A stretch of DNA of 6,817 bases, from contig CACZIP010000112.1 in NCBI GenBank assembly GCA_902781245.1, forward strand, positions 1 through 6,817, written 5' to 3'. Origin of the DNA: an uncultured Coriobacteriaceae bacterium. GTDB taxonomy: Bacteria > Actinomycetota > Coriobacteriia > Coriobacteriales > Eggerthellaceae. Of the stretch, positions 1 through 5,608 are shown one piece after another (the stretch's first letter is position 1; every line of letters begins with the position of its first letter). The position numbers and the translations under genes were made by a program. The notes under the pieces were generated by a model. It was not told the DNA's origin. It did not search any database and saw nothing but the letters and a program-made list of their open reading frames with translations.

Positions 1-1
1 C

Positions 2-469
2 TCGAAGGGCGTTCCACTCGTAACGGCCGACCTCGTGCGCAACTTCCTGCTCATCGCAGAGAACCACAGCGAGCAGAAGCGCCTGTTCAGCCAGTATTGG
101 GAACCCATCACCGGTGTGTTCGGAGACGACCCTGGATCGATCAAGCTGAACAACGCCATCCTTGGCTGGCTTGCCGTGCGAGTGAAGGAAGTGCGCAAGT
201 TCGGCGATGCTCAGGCGTTCAGCATCTTCAAGAGTTACTGCGAAGATGAATACGACGGTACGGTCGACGATTTGCTCGACGAAATGTACGCGTTCTGCAT
301 GGTCTGGGCTGAAAACTACCGCTACCACGCAGTGAAGAAGTACAAGACCGCCGACTGGGCAAAGCTTGGGCACAAGACACGCGTGTCGAATCGGCCACGC
401 GCCAAGCTCGACAACCCCGAGAGCTACGAGTACTACAAGAAGCACTTCGGTGTCGACCCTCAGTGGTAG
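2..469 (+). CDS. DUF262 family protein, 3' part only
   Basis: This is the C-terminal 155 residues of a protein whose 5' end lies outside the window; the reading frame is open from base 2. The visible part begins with SKGVPLVTADLVRNFLL, the motif that closes the DUF262 core (usual form LNSxGxxLxxADLIRNxLL). The helical region that usually follows is present, including QYWEPITGVFG and AFSIFKSYCEDEY. The protein ends about 50 residues later in a charged tail (ending KKHFGVDPQW) with no HNH-type DUF1524 nuclease domain. DUF262 is the nucleotide-binding part of GmrS/GmrSD-type modification-dependent restriction enzymes, and related proteins act in phage defence; applying that role here is inference. 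The next gene starts 14 bases downstream and is a paralogue, so the two are probably co-transcribed. An in-frame GTG at position 35 is not a real start because the conserved motif runs across it. Confidence 0.8.
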   Translation, partial: SKGVPLVTADLVRNFLLIAENHSEQKRLFSQYWEPITGVFGDDPGSIKLNNAILGWLAVRVKEVRKFGDAQAFSIFKSYCEDEYDGTVDDLLDEMYAFCMVWAENYRYHAVKKYKTADWAKLGHKTRVSNRPRAKLDNPESYEYYKKHFGVDPQW

Positions 470-483
470 GAAGCGAGACAATC

Positions 484-1521
484 ATGCAGATACAACAGGA
501 GTCGTTCCTCGAGCTCATGGCAAAACCCGACACGCGATTTGTCATTCCCGTGTTCCAGCGCGTGTATTCATGGGACGCACGGCAATGCAACGAGCTGTGG
601 GAAGACATCATAGCAGCTGGCGCCCAAACTGATGAAACAGCCGAGCCGCATTTCATGGGCATGCTACTGTACTCTGCCGATACGGAAACGTGGCATGGCA
701 CTTCGATGTTCGACGTCATCGACGGGCAGCAGCGCATGACCACGATGACGCTCTTGCTGTGCGCGTTGGCGCGCCATCTTGATGAAACCGGCATGCAAGT
801 TGGTGGGCTTTCCGCCAACGACGTGTTCGAGCGCTACCTGCGCATCGGGTCGGGCGCAAGCGCAACTGGCAAACTGACGCTTTCGTTCATGGACCGCGAG
901 ACGCTTTTCGCTTTGCTGGGCATCGGCACCATGCCGGCCGAGCCCGCAGGACGTCTCATCGACAACCTTGAACTGTTCTACGCAAAAATGTGCGAACTGA
1001 GCTTCGATGCTGCGCAACTCTGGCGCGGGCTCGAGCGGCTTGAAATCGCAAGCATCCTGCTCGCGCACGACGACAGCCCGCAGTTGGTCTTCGAGAGCCT
1101 GAACTCGAAGGGCATGGCGCTTTCGACAGCGGATCGCATCCGCAACTTCATCGTCGTGTCCGACGAGGCAAACGACCATGTTGACGACGGCGTCTTCGAG
1201 CGTTGTTGGCTGCCGCTCGAGAAGCTTGTGGCCGATGGCAACTGCAACCTCGATGTCACGACTGTCGTGCACGCCTGGCTCTGCGAGAAGTACCGCGAGA
1301 CGCGCATCTTCGACAAGAGCGAAGTCTACGGCCTGTTCAAGAGCTGCTTGCGCAGCGAATATGGCGACGAAATCGAACCTGCGCTCAACGACATTGCCGA
1401 TTTCGCCCGAAAACTAATCGAGGATGAGGAATACCGCACCGAGAAACTCGAAGATGCGGAGCGTTGGGTTGCCGGCAAGCCCAAAGAGCTCATCAGCGAA
1501 TACAAGATGTTCGGAGACTGA
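484..1521 (+). CDS. DUF262 domain protein (GmrS-like), complete
   Basis: A 345-residue protein with all three DUF262 landmarks. These are IPVFQRVYSW (residues 21-30), the signature DGQQRMTT (80-87, the presumed nucleotide-binding and hydrolysis motif) and FESLNSKGMALSTADRIRN (203-221). A helical segment with CWLPLEKLV and VYGLFKSCLRSEY follows, and the protein stops soon after (KELISEYKMFGD). GmrSD and SspE/BrxU-like relatives usually carry DUF1524 at the C-terminus, which is absent here, so this is either a DUF262-only subunit or a shortened version. I chose ATG 484 because AGGAAG (468-473) lies 10 bases before it; the GTG at 463 overlaps the previous gene and lacks its own ribosome binding site. 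It follows a paralogue by 14 bases. Restriction or phage defence is the likely role, by family only. Confidence 0.85.
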   Translation: MQIQQESFLELMAKPDTRFVIPVFQRVYSWDARQCNELWEDIIAAGAQTDETAEPHFMGMLLYSADTETWHGTSMFDVIDGQQRMTTMTLLLCALARHLDETGMQVGGLSANDVFERYLRIGSGASATGKLTLSFMDRETLFALLGIGTMPAEPAGRLIDNLELFYAKMCELSFDAAQLWRGLERLEIASILLAHDDSPQLVFESLNSKGMALSTADRIRNFIVVSDEANDHVDDGVFERCWLPLEKLVADGNCNLDVTTVVHAWLCEKYRETRIFDKSEVYGLFKSCLRSEYGDEIEPALNDIADFARKLIEDEEYRTEKLEDAERWVAGKPKELISEYKMFGD

Positions 1522-1531
1522 TCACGTTACT

Positions 1532-1598
1532 GTCGGGTAGCTTGTGTCGAGGGGTCGATTCCCTTGACACAAGCGCTCCCTGACGCTGGCTGCCCGAC
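1532..1598. terminator. nested stem structure between convergent genes
   Basis: An inner hairpin pairs 1540-1553 with 1561-1574: 14 base pairs including one G-T wobble, with a 7-base loop. An outer stem pairs GTCGGGTAG (1532-1540) with CTGCCCGAC (1590-1598), with one wobble and base 1540 shared between the stems; it leaves about 15 bases (1575-1589) unpaired on one side. It lies in the 86-base gap between the stops of the DUF262 gene and cytX, so a bidirectional transcription end is the simplest reading. Neither side has a real T-run, so it is not a textbook intrinsic terminator. Confidence 0.5.
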
Positions 1599-1607
1599 TA
1601 CGACTTT

Positions 1608-2801
1608 CTAGTTGGAAGCCACTTGAGATTTAGTCGCGATCTTGTCGACGGCAACCGCAACAATCACGATGATTGCCATCACCGGCAGCGTGTTGCCACA
1701 TGGAATGTCCCACACGAGCGACACGCGGTAAAGCGCAAACCCAAGCACCCACAGAACGATGTTGCGCCAGTCGACTGCCACATCCGAACGATCGCGGTGC
1801 CCGATGAAATAATCGGCAATCACAATGGCCGCCATGGGAGCAAACACCGAGCCGATCAGATACAGAAATTCCTCGAAATTCGATACGGGCGCGAAAATCG
1901 CGAGCGCCGTTCCCACAATTGCCGCAATGACGCCGCAAACGCGCGAATTAAGTTTCGGGTGGATGCTCTCGGCCGAGACACCAGCCGACTGCGCATCGAG
2001 AAACGTCGTCGTAACCGTCGACAGCACAACAACCAGAATGCCGACCACGCCCATGCCCGCTTGCGCCATGACGGCGGCAATGTCATCGGAACCCGCGAAC
2101 AGCGCACATCCCAAACCAATTACGAACATCCAACAGCTTCCAACGAAGTAGGCCACTGTGGCGATGGCAGCCCCTGCTCCAGGCTTCTTGGCCTCACGCG
2201 TGTAATCGCCCACAACGGGAAGCCACGAAAGCGGCATGGCAACCGCAAGCTCGACCGCCGCGCCGAACGAGAGGCCTTCATCACCTGACGGGGTAATGGG
2301 CGTACCACCGAACACAGCGAAACTCGCCACAAACGTCAGGATCAGAAGCAGGATTGCAGCCATTGATTGGGCGCGCCCCATGCGCTTCACGCCGATGGCG
2401 ATCCAGAGCACGATAAGCGCACCAATGACCACACACCAGCCCGCTTCGCCCAACATGGGCACGAGCAGATTCGCTGCTGCTGCACCCGAAACGACCATGA
2501 TGGCCGTCCAGCCGACAAGTTGAATGACATTAGCCACCGCGAACAAGTTCGACCCCGCATGACCGAACGACCGGGACGCGGCGCCCATGGCCGACGCACC
2601 CGTTTTGGCGCTCACGTACGCAACGAGCCAGAATAAGATGCATCCAATGATGTGACCTACGAGAATTGCAGCAAGCCCTCGCTCGAGTCCGAGCGGCGCG
2701 AAGAACGTGCCCGTCAGGATCTCTGCAAGCGATACCGACGCACCGAACCATACGAGGCCGAGCGTGGGCGTGGAAAGACGACGTTTGGATGATTGCGACA
2801 T
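1608..2801 (-). CDS. cytX: CytX-type hydroxymethylpyrimidine transporter (NCS1 family)
   Basis: A 397-residue, highly hydrophobic protein with about 12 membrane segments, imported into the cytoplasmic membrane. It matches the CytX branch of the nucleobase:cation symporter-1 family. Recognisable motifs are WFGASVSLAEILTGTFFAPLG in the first segment (from residue 18), PLSWLPVVGDYTR (190-202) and TTTFLDAQSAGVS (264-276). Family members are thought to import hydroxymethylpyrimidine, the pyrimidine precursor of thiamine. The TPP riboswitch directly upstream supports a thiamine role over cytosine uptake. The ATG at 2801 is preceded by GGAGGGA with 7 bases between, inside the conserved 3' end of the riboswitch. 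The gene stands alone with no other thiamine gene in the window. It is probably regulated by TPP at translation and by a repressor at the promoter. The exact substrate is inferred from family and context. Confidence 0.88.
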   Translation of the reverse strand: MSQSSKRRLSTPTLGLVWFGASVSLAEILTGTFFAPLGLERGLAAILVGHIIGCILFWLVAYVSAKTGASAMGAASRSFGHAGSNLFAVANVIQLVGWTAIMVVSGAAAANLLVPMLGEAGWCVVIGALIVLWIAIGVKRMGRAQSMAAILLLILTFVASFAVFGGTPITPSGDEGLSFGAAVELAVAMPLSWLPVVGDYTREAKKPGAGAAIATVAYFVGSCWMFVIGLGCALFAGSDDIAAVMAQAGMGVVGILVVVLSTVTTTFLDAQSAGVSAESIHPKLNSRVCGVIAAIVGTALAIFAPVSNFEEFLYLIGSVFAPMAAIVIADYFIGHRDRSDVAVDWRNIVLWVLGFALYRVSLVWDIPCGNTLPVMAIIVIVAVAVDKIATKSQVASN

Positions 2802-2805
2802 GGCA

Positions 2806-2895
2806 AGCTCCCTCCGGCGGCATTACCCGCATCAGGTTCCTCGGGTCGAAGCGAGGTTACGCTTCCTCTCAGCCCGCATCACGCGAGCTCCCCGG
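2806..2895 (-). ncRNA. TPP (THI element) riboswitch in the cytX leader
   Basis: Read on the minus strand, it has the conserved TPP aptamer blocks in order. GGGGAGC is followed by a P3 hairpin (AGCTCGCG, loop TGA, TGCGGGCT), then CTGAGAGG (2872-2865) and an extra stem GAAGCG/CGCTTC. Then comes ACCCG, which pairs back to CGGG of the first block, and GAACCTGATGCGGGTAATGC with the P4 stem, ending in GGAGGGAG. The GGAGGGA (2815-2809) doubles as the cytX ribosome binding site and the ATG comes 7 bases later, so there is no room for a terminator. Control is therefore probably translational, with TPP binding hiding the ribosome binding site. The P1 pairing and exact ends are not clear to me. Confidence 0.92.
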
Positions 2896-2915
2896 CGCCC
2901 GCTTTGCGGGCACCG
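2893..2915 (-). other. GC-rich hairpin at the 5' end of the cytX leader
   Basis: On the minus strand CGGTGCCCGC (2915-2906) pairs with GCGGGCGCCG (2902-2893), ten pairs including one G-T wobble, around a loop of three A. It lies just before the TPP aptamer, and the predicted start of transcription (about 2913) falls at its edge. It may protect the 5' end of the RNA or compete with the aptamer's first stem; both are inference. Confidence 0.5.
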
Positions 2916-2919
2916 CGCA

Positions 2920-2948
2920 ATTGTAGAATGAGTCACTTTGACTGTCAA
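2920..2948 (-). promoter_or_regulatory. cytX promoter, TTGACA-N17-TACAAT
   Basis: The minus strand has a perfect -35 TTGACA (2948-2943), a 17-base spacer and a -10 TACAAT (2925-2920) with one mismatch to consensus. Transcription should start near 2913 and give a leader of about 112 bases holding the TPP riboswitch. The -35 element and the entire spacer are covered by a long perfect palindrome. Confidence 0.75.
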
Positions 2949-2959
2949 AGTGACTCATT
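2927..2959. promoter_or_regulatory. 33-bp perfect palindrome, probable operator over the cytX promoter
   Basis: Sixteen-base arms (2927-2942 and 2944-2959) are perfectly complementary around the single base 2943. Each arm is itself a small dyad: GTCACTTTGAC and GTCAAAGTGAC, giving four evenly placed GTCA/TGAC half-sites. It lies over the promoter spacer and -35 box, where a bound dimer or pair of dimers would block RNA polymerase. The regulator is unknown. A palindromic repeat family is the alternative explanation. Confidence 0.6.
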
Positions 2960-2997
2960 AATGAGACGGAAGAGACAAGCTCCTTTGCCCCATGAAT

Positions 2998-3037
2998 CAA
3001 CTTCCCCGCGGGAAATCGGTTTCCCGCGGGGAAGTTG
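2998..3037. repeat. 40-bp perfect inverted repeat downstream of the merR-type gene
   Basis: Eighteen-base arms (2998-3015 and 3020-3037) are perfectly complementary around a 4-base loop TCGG. It begins 24 bases after the stop codon of the regulator gene, so it could end that transcript, but no T-run follows it on either strand. Each arm core (TTCCCCGCGGGAA and TTCCCGCGGGGAA) is nearly a palindrome in its own right. Confidence 0.6.
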
Positions 3038-3061
3038 CAAAAATCGCTTTTCGGCTTTTTA

Positions 3062-3484
3062 CTACAGGCATGCCTCCAATGCTGCGACCAAGGTTTCGGT
3101 CGCGCCTTCCCCAGCGCGCTGGTCGTAGTATGCCTTGAAGCGCTTATCAGTGAGATACGCCTGTGCAAGTTGCAGGTGCGCCTCGCGCGAGTAGGCGCCC
3201 TCGCCCCATTGCATGGCAATCCAACGTGCGTGCATCTGCGCGAGCTTCTGCGCTTCGGCGCCAGCTGCATCGCCTACACGCATGACTTCCTCAAGTTGCT
3301 CGATAATCGCGCTTTCAAGCTGTTCTTTATCGTTCCACTCGTCTTCGTCCATCGCAAGCAGCCTATCGTTCGCGGCATCAACGGCCGCATCGCCGTAGCG
3401 CTCTCGTGCCTCGGCGCCGTACATCTTTTCATTCGCGTCGACGGCAGCACGCTTCAAGCCTTCGAATCGTTCCTTATCGCTCAT
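3062..3484 (-). CDS. possible internal start: TipAS-like short form
   Basis: Inside the regulator gene, in the same frame, Met116 (ATG at 3484) opens the effector domain exactly at the domain boundary. It is preceded by GGAAGGGGGAG (3500-3490) with 5 bases to the ATG, a stronger ribosome binding site than most in this window. The product would be a 140-residue ligand-binding domain without DNA-binding part. Streptomyces tipA is known to make such a short form from an internal start; that this gene does the same is inference. Confidence 0.45.
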   Translation of the reverse strand: MSDKERFEGLKRAAVDANEKMYGAEARERYGDAAVDAANDRLLAMDEDEWNDKEQLESAIIEQLEEVMRVGDAAGAEAQKLAQMHARWIAMQWGEGAYSREAHLQLAQAYLTDKRFKAYYDQRAGEGATETLVAALEACL

Positions 3485-3829
3485 TACATCTCCCCCTTCC
3501 AGAGAGTCGATTGTTTTCTTCACAGTGTGGATGAGCTTTTCCAAATCATCTTTCTGAGCCTGCAATGATGCGAGATGCTTTCGCAACGCCGCCGCCTCAT
3601 CAAAGCTCGAATCGTTCACAACCTCTGCGACCTCTGCAAGTCCCATGCCACACGCGCGGAACAGAAGGATCTGCTGCAGACGCGCGATGTCATTGGAATC
3701 GTATGCGCGGTAACCGTTGGGGCGACGCTGCGGTACGAGGAGCCCCAACTTCTCGTAATGATGCAGTGCCCGGATGCTCGCGCCCGACATCTCGGAAACC
3801 TGTTTGACTGTGTAGGTTTTTTCGCCCAT
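3062..3829 (-). CDS. MerR family regulator with TipAS-type effector domain
   Basis: A 255-residue cytoplasmic transcription regulator of the TipAL/Mta/SkgA type. Residues 5-72 are the winged helix-turn-helix (YTVKQVSEMSGASIRALHHY, then GYRAYDSNDIARLQQI). Residues 77-111 form the coiled-coil dimer helix. Residues 116-255 match the TipAS antibiotic-recognition domain, with MSDKERFEGLK, ERYGDAAVD and the final helices HARWIAMQW...AYLTDKRFKAYYD. Family members bind bulky drugs and activate promoters with overlong spacers. I chose the ATG at 3829 because GAGGTGA lies just before it. An in-frame ATG at 3844 falls between the -10 box and the expected transcription start, so it should not be translated. 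The gene is probably autoregulated through the inverted repeat at 3854-3874. The only cysteines are Cys60 and Cys254. The ligand is unknown. Confidence 0.9.
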   Translation of the reverse strand: MGEKTYTVKQVSEMSGASIRALHHYEKLGLLVPQRRPNGYRAYDSNDIARLQQILLFRACGMGLAEVAEVVNDSSFDEAAALRKHLASLQAQKDDLEKLIHTVKKTIDSLEGGDVMSDKERFEGLKRAAVDANEKMYGAEARERYGDAAVDAANDRLLAMDEDEWNDKEQLESAIIEQLEEVMRVGDAAGAEAQKLAQMHARWIAMQWGEGAYSREAHLQLAQAYLTDKRFKAYYDQRAGEGATETLVAALEACL

Positions 3830-3846
3830 CTCATCACCTCGCATAT

Positions 3847-3877
3847 AGCTTAAACCCTTACGTTACGTAAGGGTCAA
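3847..3877 (-). promoter_or_regulatory. MerR-type autoregulated promoter with 19-bp spacer and operator
   Basis: On the minus strand the -35 TTGACC (3877-3872) is followed by a 19-base spacer and a weak -10 TAAGCT (3852-3847). The spacer is filled by an inverted repeat, ACCCTTACG-TTA-CGTAAGGGT (3854-3874, 9-base arms). A spacer of 19-20 bases with a dyad in it is the hallmark of promoters that MerR proteins untwist. It lies directly before a MerR-family gene, so autoregulation is likely. Confidence 0.75.
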
Positions 3878-3902
3878 CACGCTTTTCGAAAAGAATTACA
3901 AT
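3874..3902 (+). promoter_or_regulatory. possible lipoprotein promoter overlapping the MerR operator
   Basis: On the plus strand TCAACA (3874-3879, four of six matches to the -35 consensus), a 17-base spacer and TACAAT (3897-3902, five of six to the -10) point toward the lipoprotein gene. Its -35 overlaps the -35 of the opposing regulator promoter and touches the operator dyad. A transcript starting near 3909 would have a leader of about 37 bases. Confidence 0.45.
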
Positions 3903-3945
3903 GCAAGATAGATTGCAGTTTGAAACAGCACTGAAAGGTGACACG

Positions 3946-5382
3946 ATGAAAAAGGTCCGTTCAATCGTACTGTCTCTGATTGTTCTGAGCGCAGCTCTCG
4001 TCCTGCTCGCAGGATGCAGCTCTTCGTCATCTGGCTCGAGTGCTGCAATCAGCGCAAGTGCAGCCAGTAGCTCGTCAGCAGAAGTGAATTATTACCTGGT
4101 GAAAGACTTCTGCATCACCACTTACACAAGCGGAGACACCGAAAAGGAAACGACTCTCTACGAATACGACGAGTCGTTCAACAAGACCGCGAAGACCGTG
4201 AACGGCAGCTTGGCTGAATCTTGGCGATATGACGGTGAAGGCAATGTCATCGAGCACGTGAAAAACGGTAGCAGTTACGAGAGAACCGAATTCCAATTCG
4301 AGAACGGCCTGTGCGTCCGAGAAGATATGTATAAAAACGGATCGAGCAATACACCCCAGCAATACAAGATCAACGAATACGATGATGCGGGCAATCTCAT
4401 CTTGTCGACCACCTATGATCAAAACGGCACTCAAAGGGCCGTGGTCGAATACACCTACGATGGAGACAAGCTGATCCAAGAGGTTCACAACGGCAAGCTC
4501 CTGTACGAGTTCCTGTACAACTCAGACGGAACCCACACCAAGCGTACATACTACGTGGATAAAAATGACGGCTCGTATTTCGAAATCGTCTACGATGCGG
4601 AGGACCGTTTCATCGTCGATGGTGATGGATGGACACACGAGCGCGAGTTCGACAGCAATGGGAAAGTCATCCGTGAGACAGCGCTTGCGCCGGGAGGACA
4701 GCTTCGCACGACTGAATATGCGCGCGAGGCGGACGGTAGCCATATGACGAAGACGGTTTCCGATTTCTTGAACTCCGGCGATACAGAACCGTACCAGACG
4801 ATTGTCACCGACGTAGATTACATCGAAGGCCAGGCCGTGTATTCACGCGAGGAGCTGAAATCCTCTGATGGGGCCACAGACATCGTGGAAGAGCATTTCT
4901 ACACCTACCAGGACGAAAACGGCAACACCATCGGCGGATCCGACGACCAGGAAACGAATGGGGCAAGTTCGGCCGCGAGCAGCTCGGAAGCAGCATCAAG
5001 CGCAGCCGCAGCCCCCGCAGCAACTGAAAGCCAGAGCCAGGGCGACCAGAGCGCGACGGATGAGCTTTCCAACACCGCCTTCAGCGGCCACAAGAAGGAT
5101 TTCTCCGTGAGCTACAACCTCGAGTTCCATCCCGGTCATACTTGCTACCTCGTACAACTGAGGGACGGGAAAGCCGAAGGTGTCAGCAAGGGTTCCTATT
5201 CGTTCGAAAACGGCACGCTCGAAATATCGGATATCCCCGCAATCATGGGAGCGTCCTACGAGAGCGCAGACAGGATTTCCGTCAACATGAACACGGGCGC
5301 CTGGACTTTCAAAGCCGAGAGCGGCACGAGCGACACATCGATGCTCGATTCGCTTGCAGAATCTCTCGGGCCGGCCGCTTAG
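3946..5382 (+). CDS. secreted lipoprotein with degenerate YD-like repeats
   Basis: A 478-residue predicted lipoprotein. The signal peptide (MKK, hydrophobic 6-22) ends in a lipobox LLAGC with the acylated cysteine at residue 24, so it should be anchored on the outer face of the membrane. A Ser/Ala-rich tether follows (25-45). Residues 70-330 hold about ten short beta-type units resembling YD/RHS repeats, such as WRYDGEGNVIEH, NEYDDAGNLILST, REFDSNGKVIRE and YTYQDENGNTI. A second Ala/Ser/Gln-rich linker (about 339-370) leads to a C-terminal domain (about 375-478) that I do not recognise. ATG 3946 is chosen because AAAGGTG lies 5 bases before it and the signal peptide starts there. The ATG at 3901 would fall inside the predicted -10 box. 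It is divergent from the MerR-type gene and may be co-regulated with it. No enzyme motif is visible; the function is unknown. Confidence 0.82.
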   Translation: MKKVRSIVLSLIVLSAALVLLAGCSSSSSGSSAAISASAASSSSAEVNYYLVKDFCITTYTSGDTEKETTLYEYDESFNKTAKTVNGSLAESWRYDGEGNVIEHVKNGSSYERTEFQFENGLCVREDMYKNGSSNTPQQYKINEYDDAGNLILSTTYDQNGTQRAVVEYTYDGDKLIQEVHNGKLLYEFLYNSDGTHTKRTYYVDKNDGSYFEIVYDAEDRFIVDGDGWTHEREFDSNGKVIRETALAPGGQLRTTEYAREADGSHMTKTVSDFLNSGDTEPYQTIVTDVDYIEGQAVYSREELKSSDGATDIVEEHFYTYQDENGNTIGGSDDQETNGASSAASSSEAASSAAAAPAATESQSQGDQSATDELSNTAFSGHKKDFSVSYNLEFHPGHTCYLVQLRDGKAEGVSKGSYSFENGTLEISDIPAIMGASYESADRISVNMNTGAWTFKAESGTSDTSMLDSLAESLGPAA

Positions 5383-5425
5383 CCTGATTGATCGTCATAG
5401 AAGCGCTCGAAAACGAAGCGCGAAC

Positions 5426-5459
5426 GAGAGCCCTCGGAAACTGGAACCCGAGGGCTCTC
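5426..5459 (+). terminator. hairpin after the lipoprotein gene, likely terminator
   Basis: Twelve perfect pairs, GAGAGCCCTCGG (5426-5437) with CCGAGGGCTCTC (5448-5459), around a 10-base loop, 43 bases after the lipoprotein stop. A smaller imperfect hairpin (5402-5420) precedes it. It lacks a T-run on the plus strand, so termination is probable by position but not certain. Confidence 0.5.
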
Positions 5460-5517
5460 ACTATGTTGGAGCCACTCCGTTCGCCGCGTGAAGCTCATTT
5501 CATAGCAAGTTGCTTCG

Positions 5518-5546
5518 TTGACTTCGCCGTCGTCCAGGACAACAAT
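5518..5546 (+). promoter_or_regulatory. possible promoter of the NifX-family gene
   Basis: TTGACT (5518-5523, five of six to the -35 consensus), a 17-base spacer and AACAAT (5541-5546, four of six to the -10) lie about 60 bases before the start codon. The rest of the 226-base gap between the lipoprotein and this gene holds only the hairpins described and no gene I can support. Confidence 0.4.
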
Positions 5547-5608
5547 CGAGGACGAATCATAGGAAAAAGCATCGGAAATCATTGATGCTCATACGAGAGG
5601 AACCTATC

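Noticed and set aside
228..818. Long minus-strand open frame opposite the DUF262 pair
   Set aside because: The plus strand carries clear DUF262 motifs in both genes. The antisense translation is Arg/Ser-rich, with no motif, as expected of a shadow frame in G+C-rich coding DNA.
1623..2288. 221-codon plus-strand frame opposite cytX
   Set aside because: It is rich in Arg, His and Asn with no hydrophobic pattern or motif, and it is antisense to a clearly recognised transporter.
3035..3568. 177-codon plus-strand frame opposite the regulator gene
   Set aside because: It is antisense to a well-matched TipAS domain, has no ribosome binding site, and starts inside the 2998-3037 hairpin arm.
3830..3844. 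Upstream ATG at 3844 as the start of the regulator
   Set aside because: It lies between the predicted -10 box and transcription start of the regulator's own promoter. The ATG at 3829 has a good ribosome binding site directly before it.
3901..3945. Upstream ATG at 3901 as the start of the lipoprotein
   Set aside because: It would bury the signal peptide 15 residues inside the protein and overlaps the likely -10 box; ATG 3946 has AAAGGTG at the right distance.
5379..5582. Minus-strand 67-codon open frame (starts MISDAFSYDSSS) in the gap before the NifX-family gene
   Set aside because: It runs through the 5426-5459 hairpin and overlaps the end of the lipoprotein gene. It has no ribosome binding site I can see and resembles no known family.
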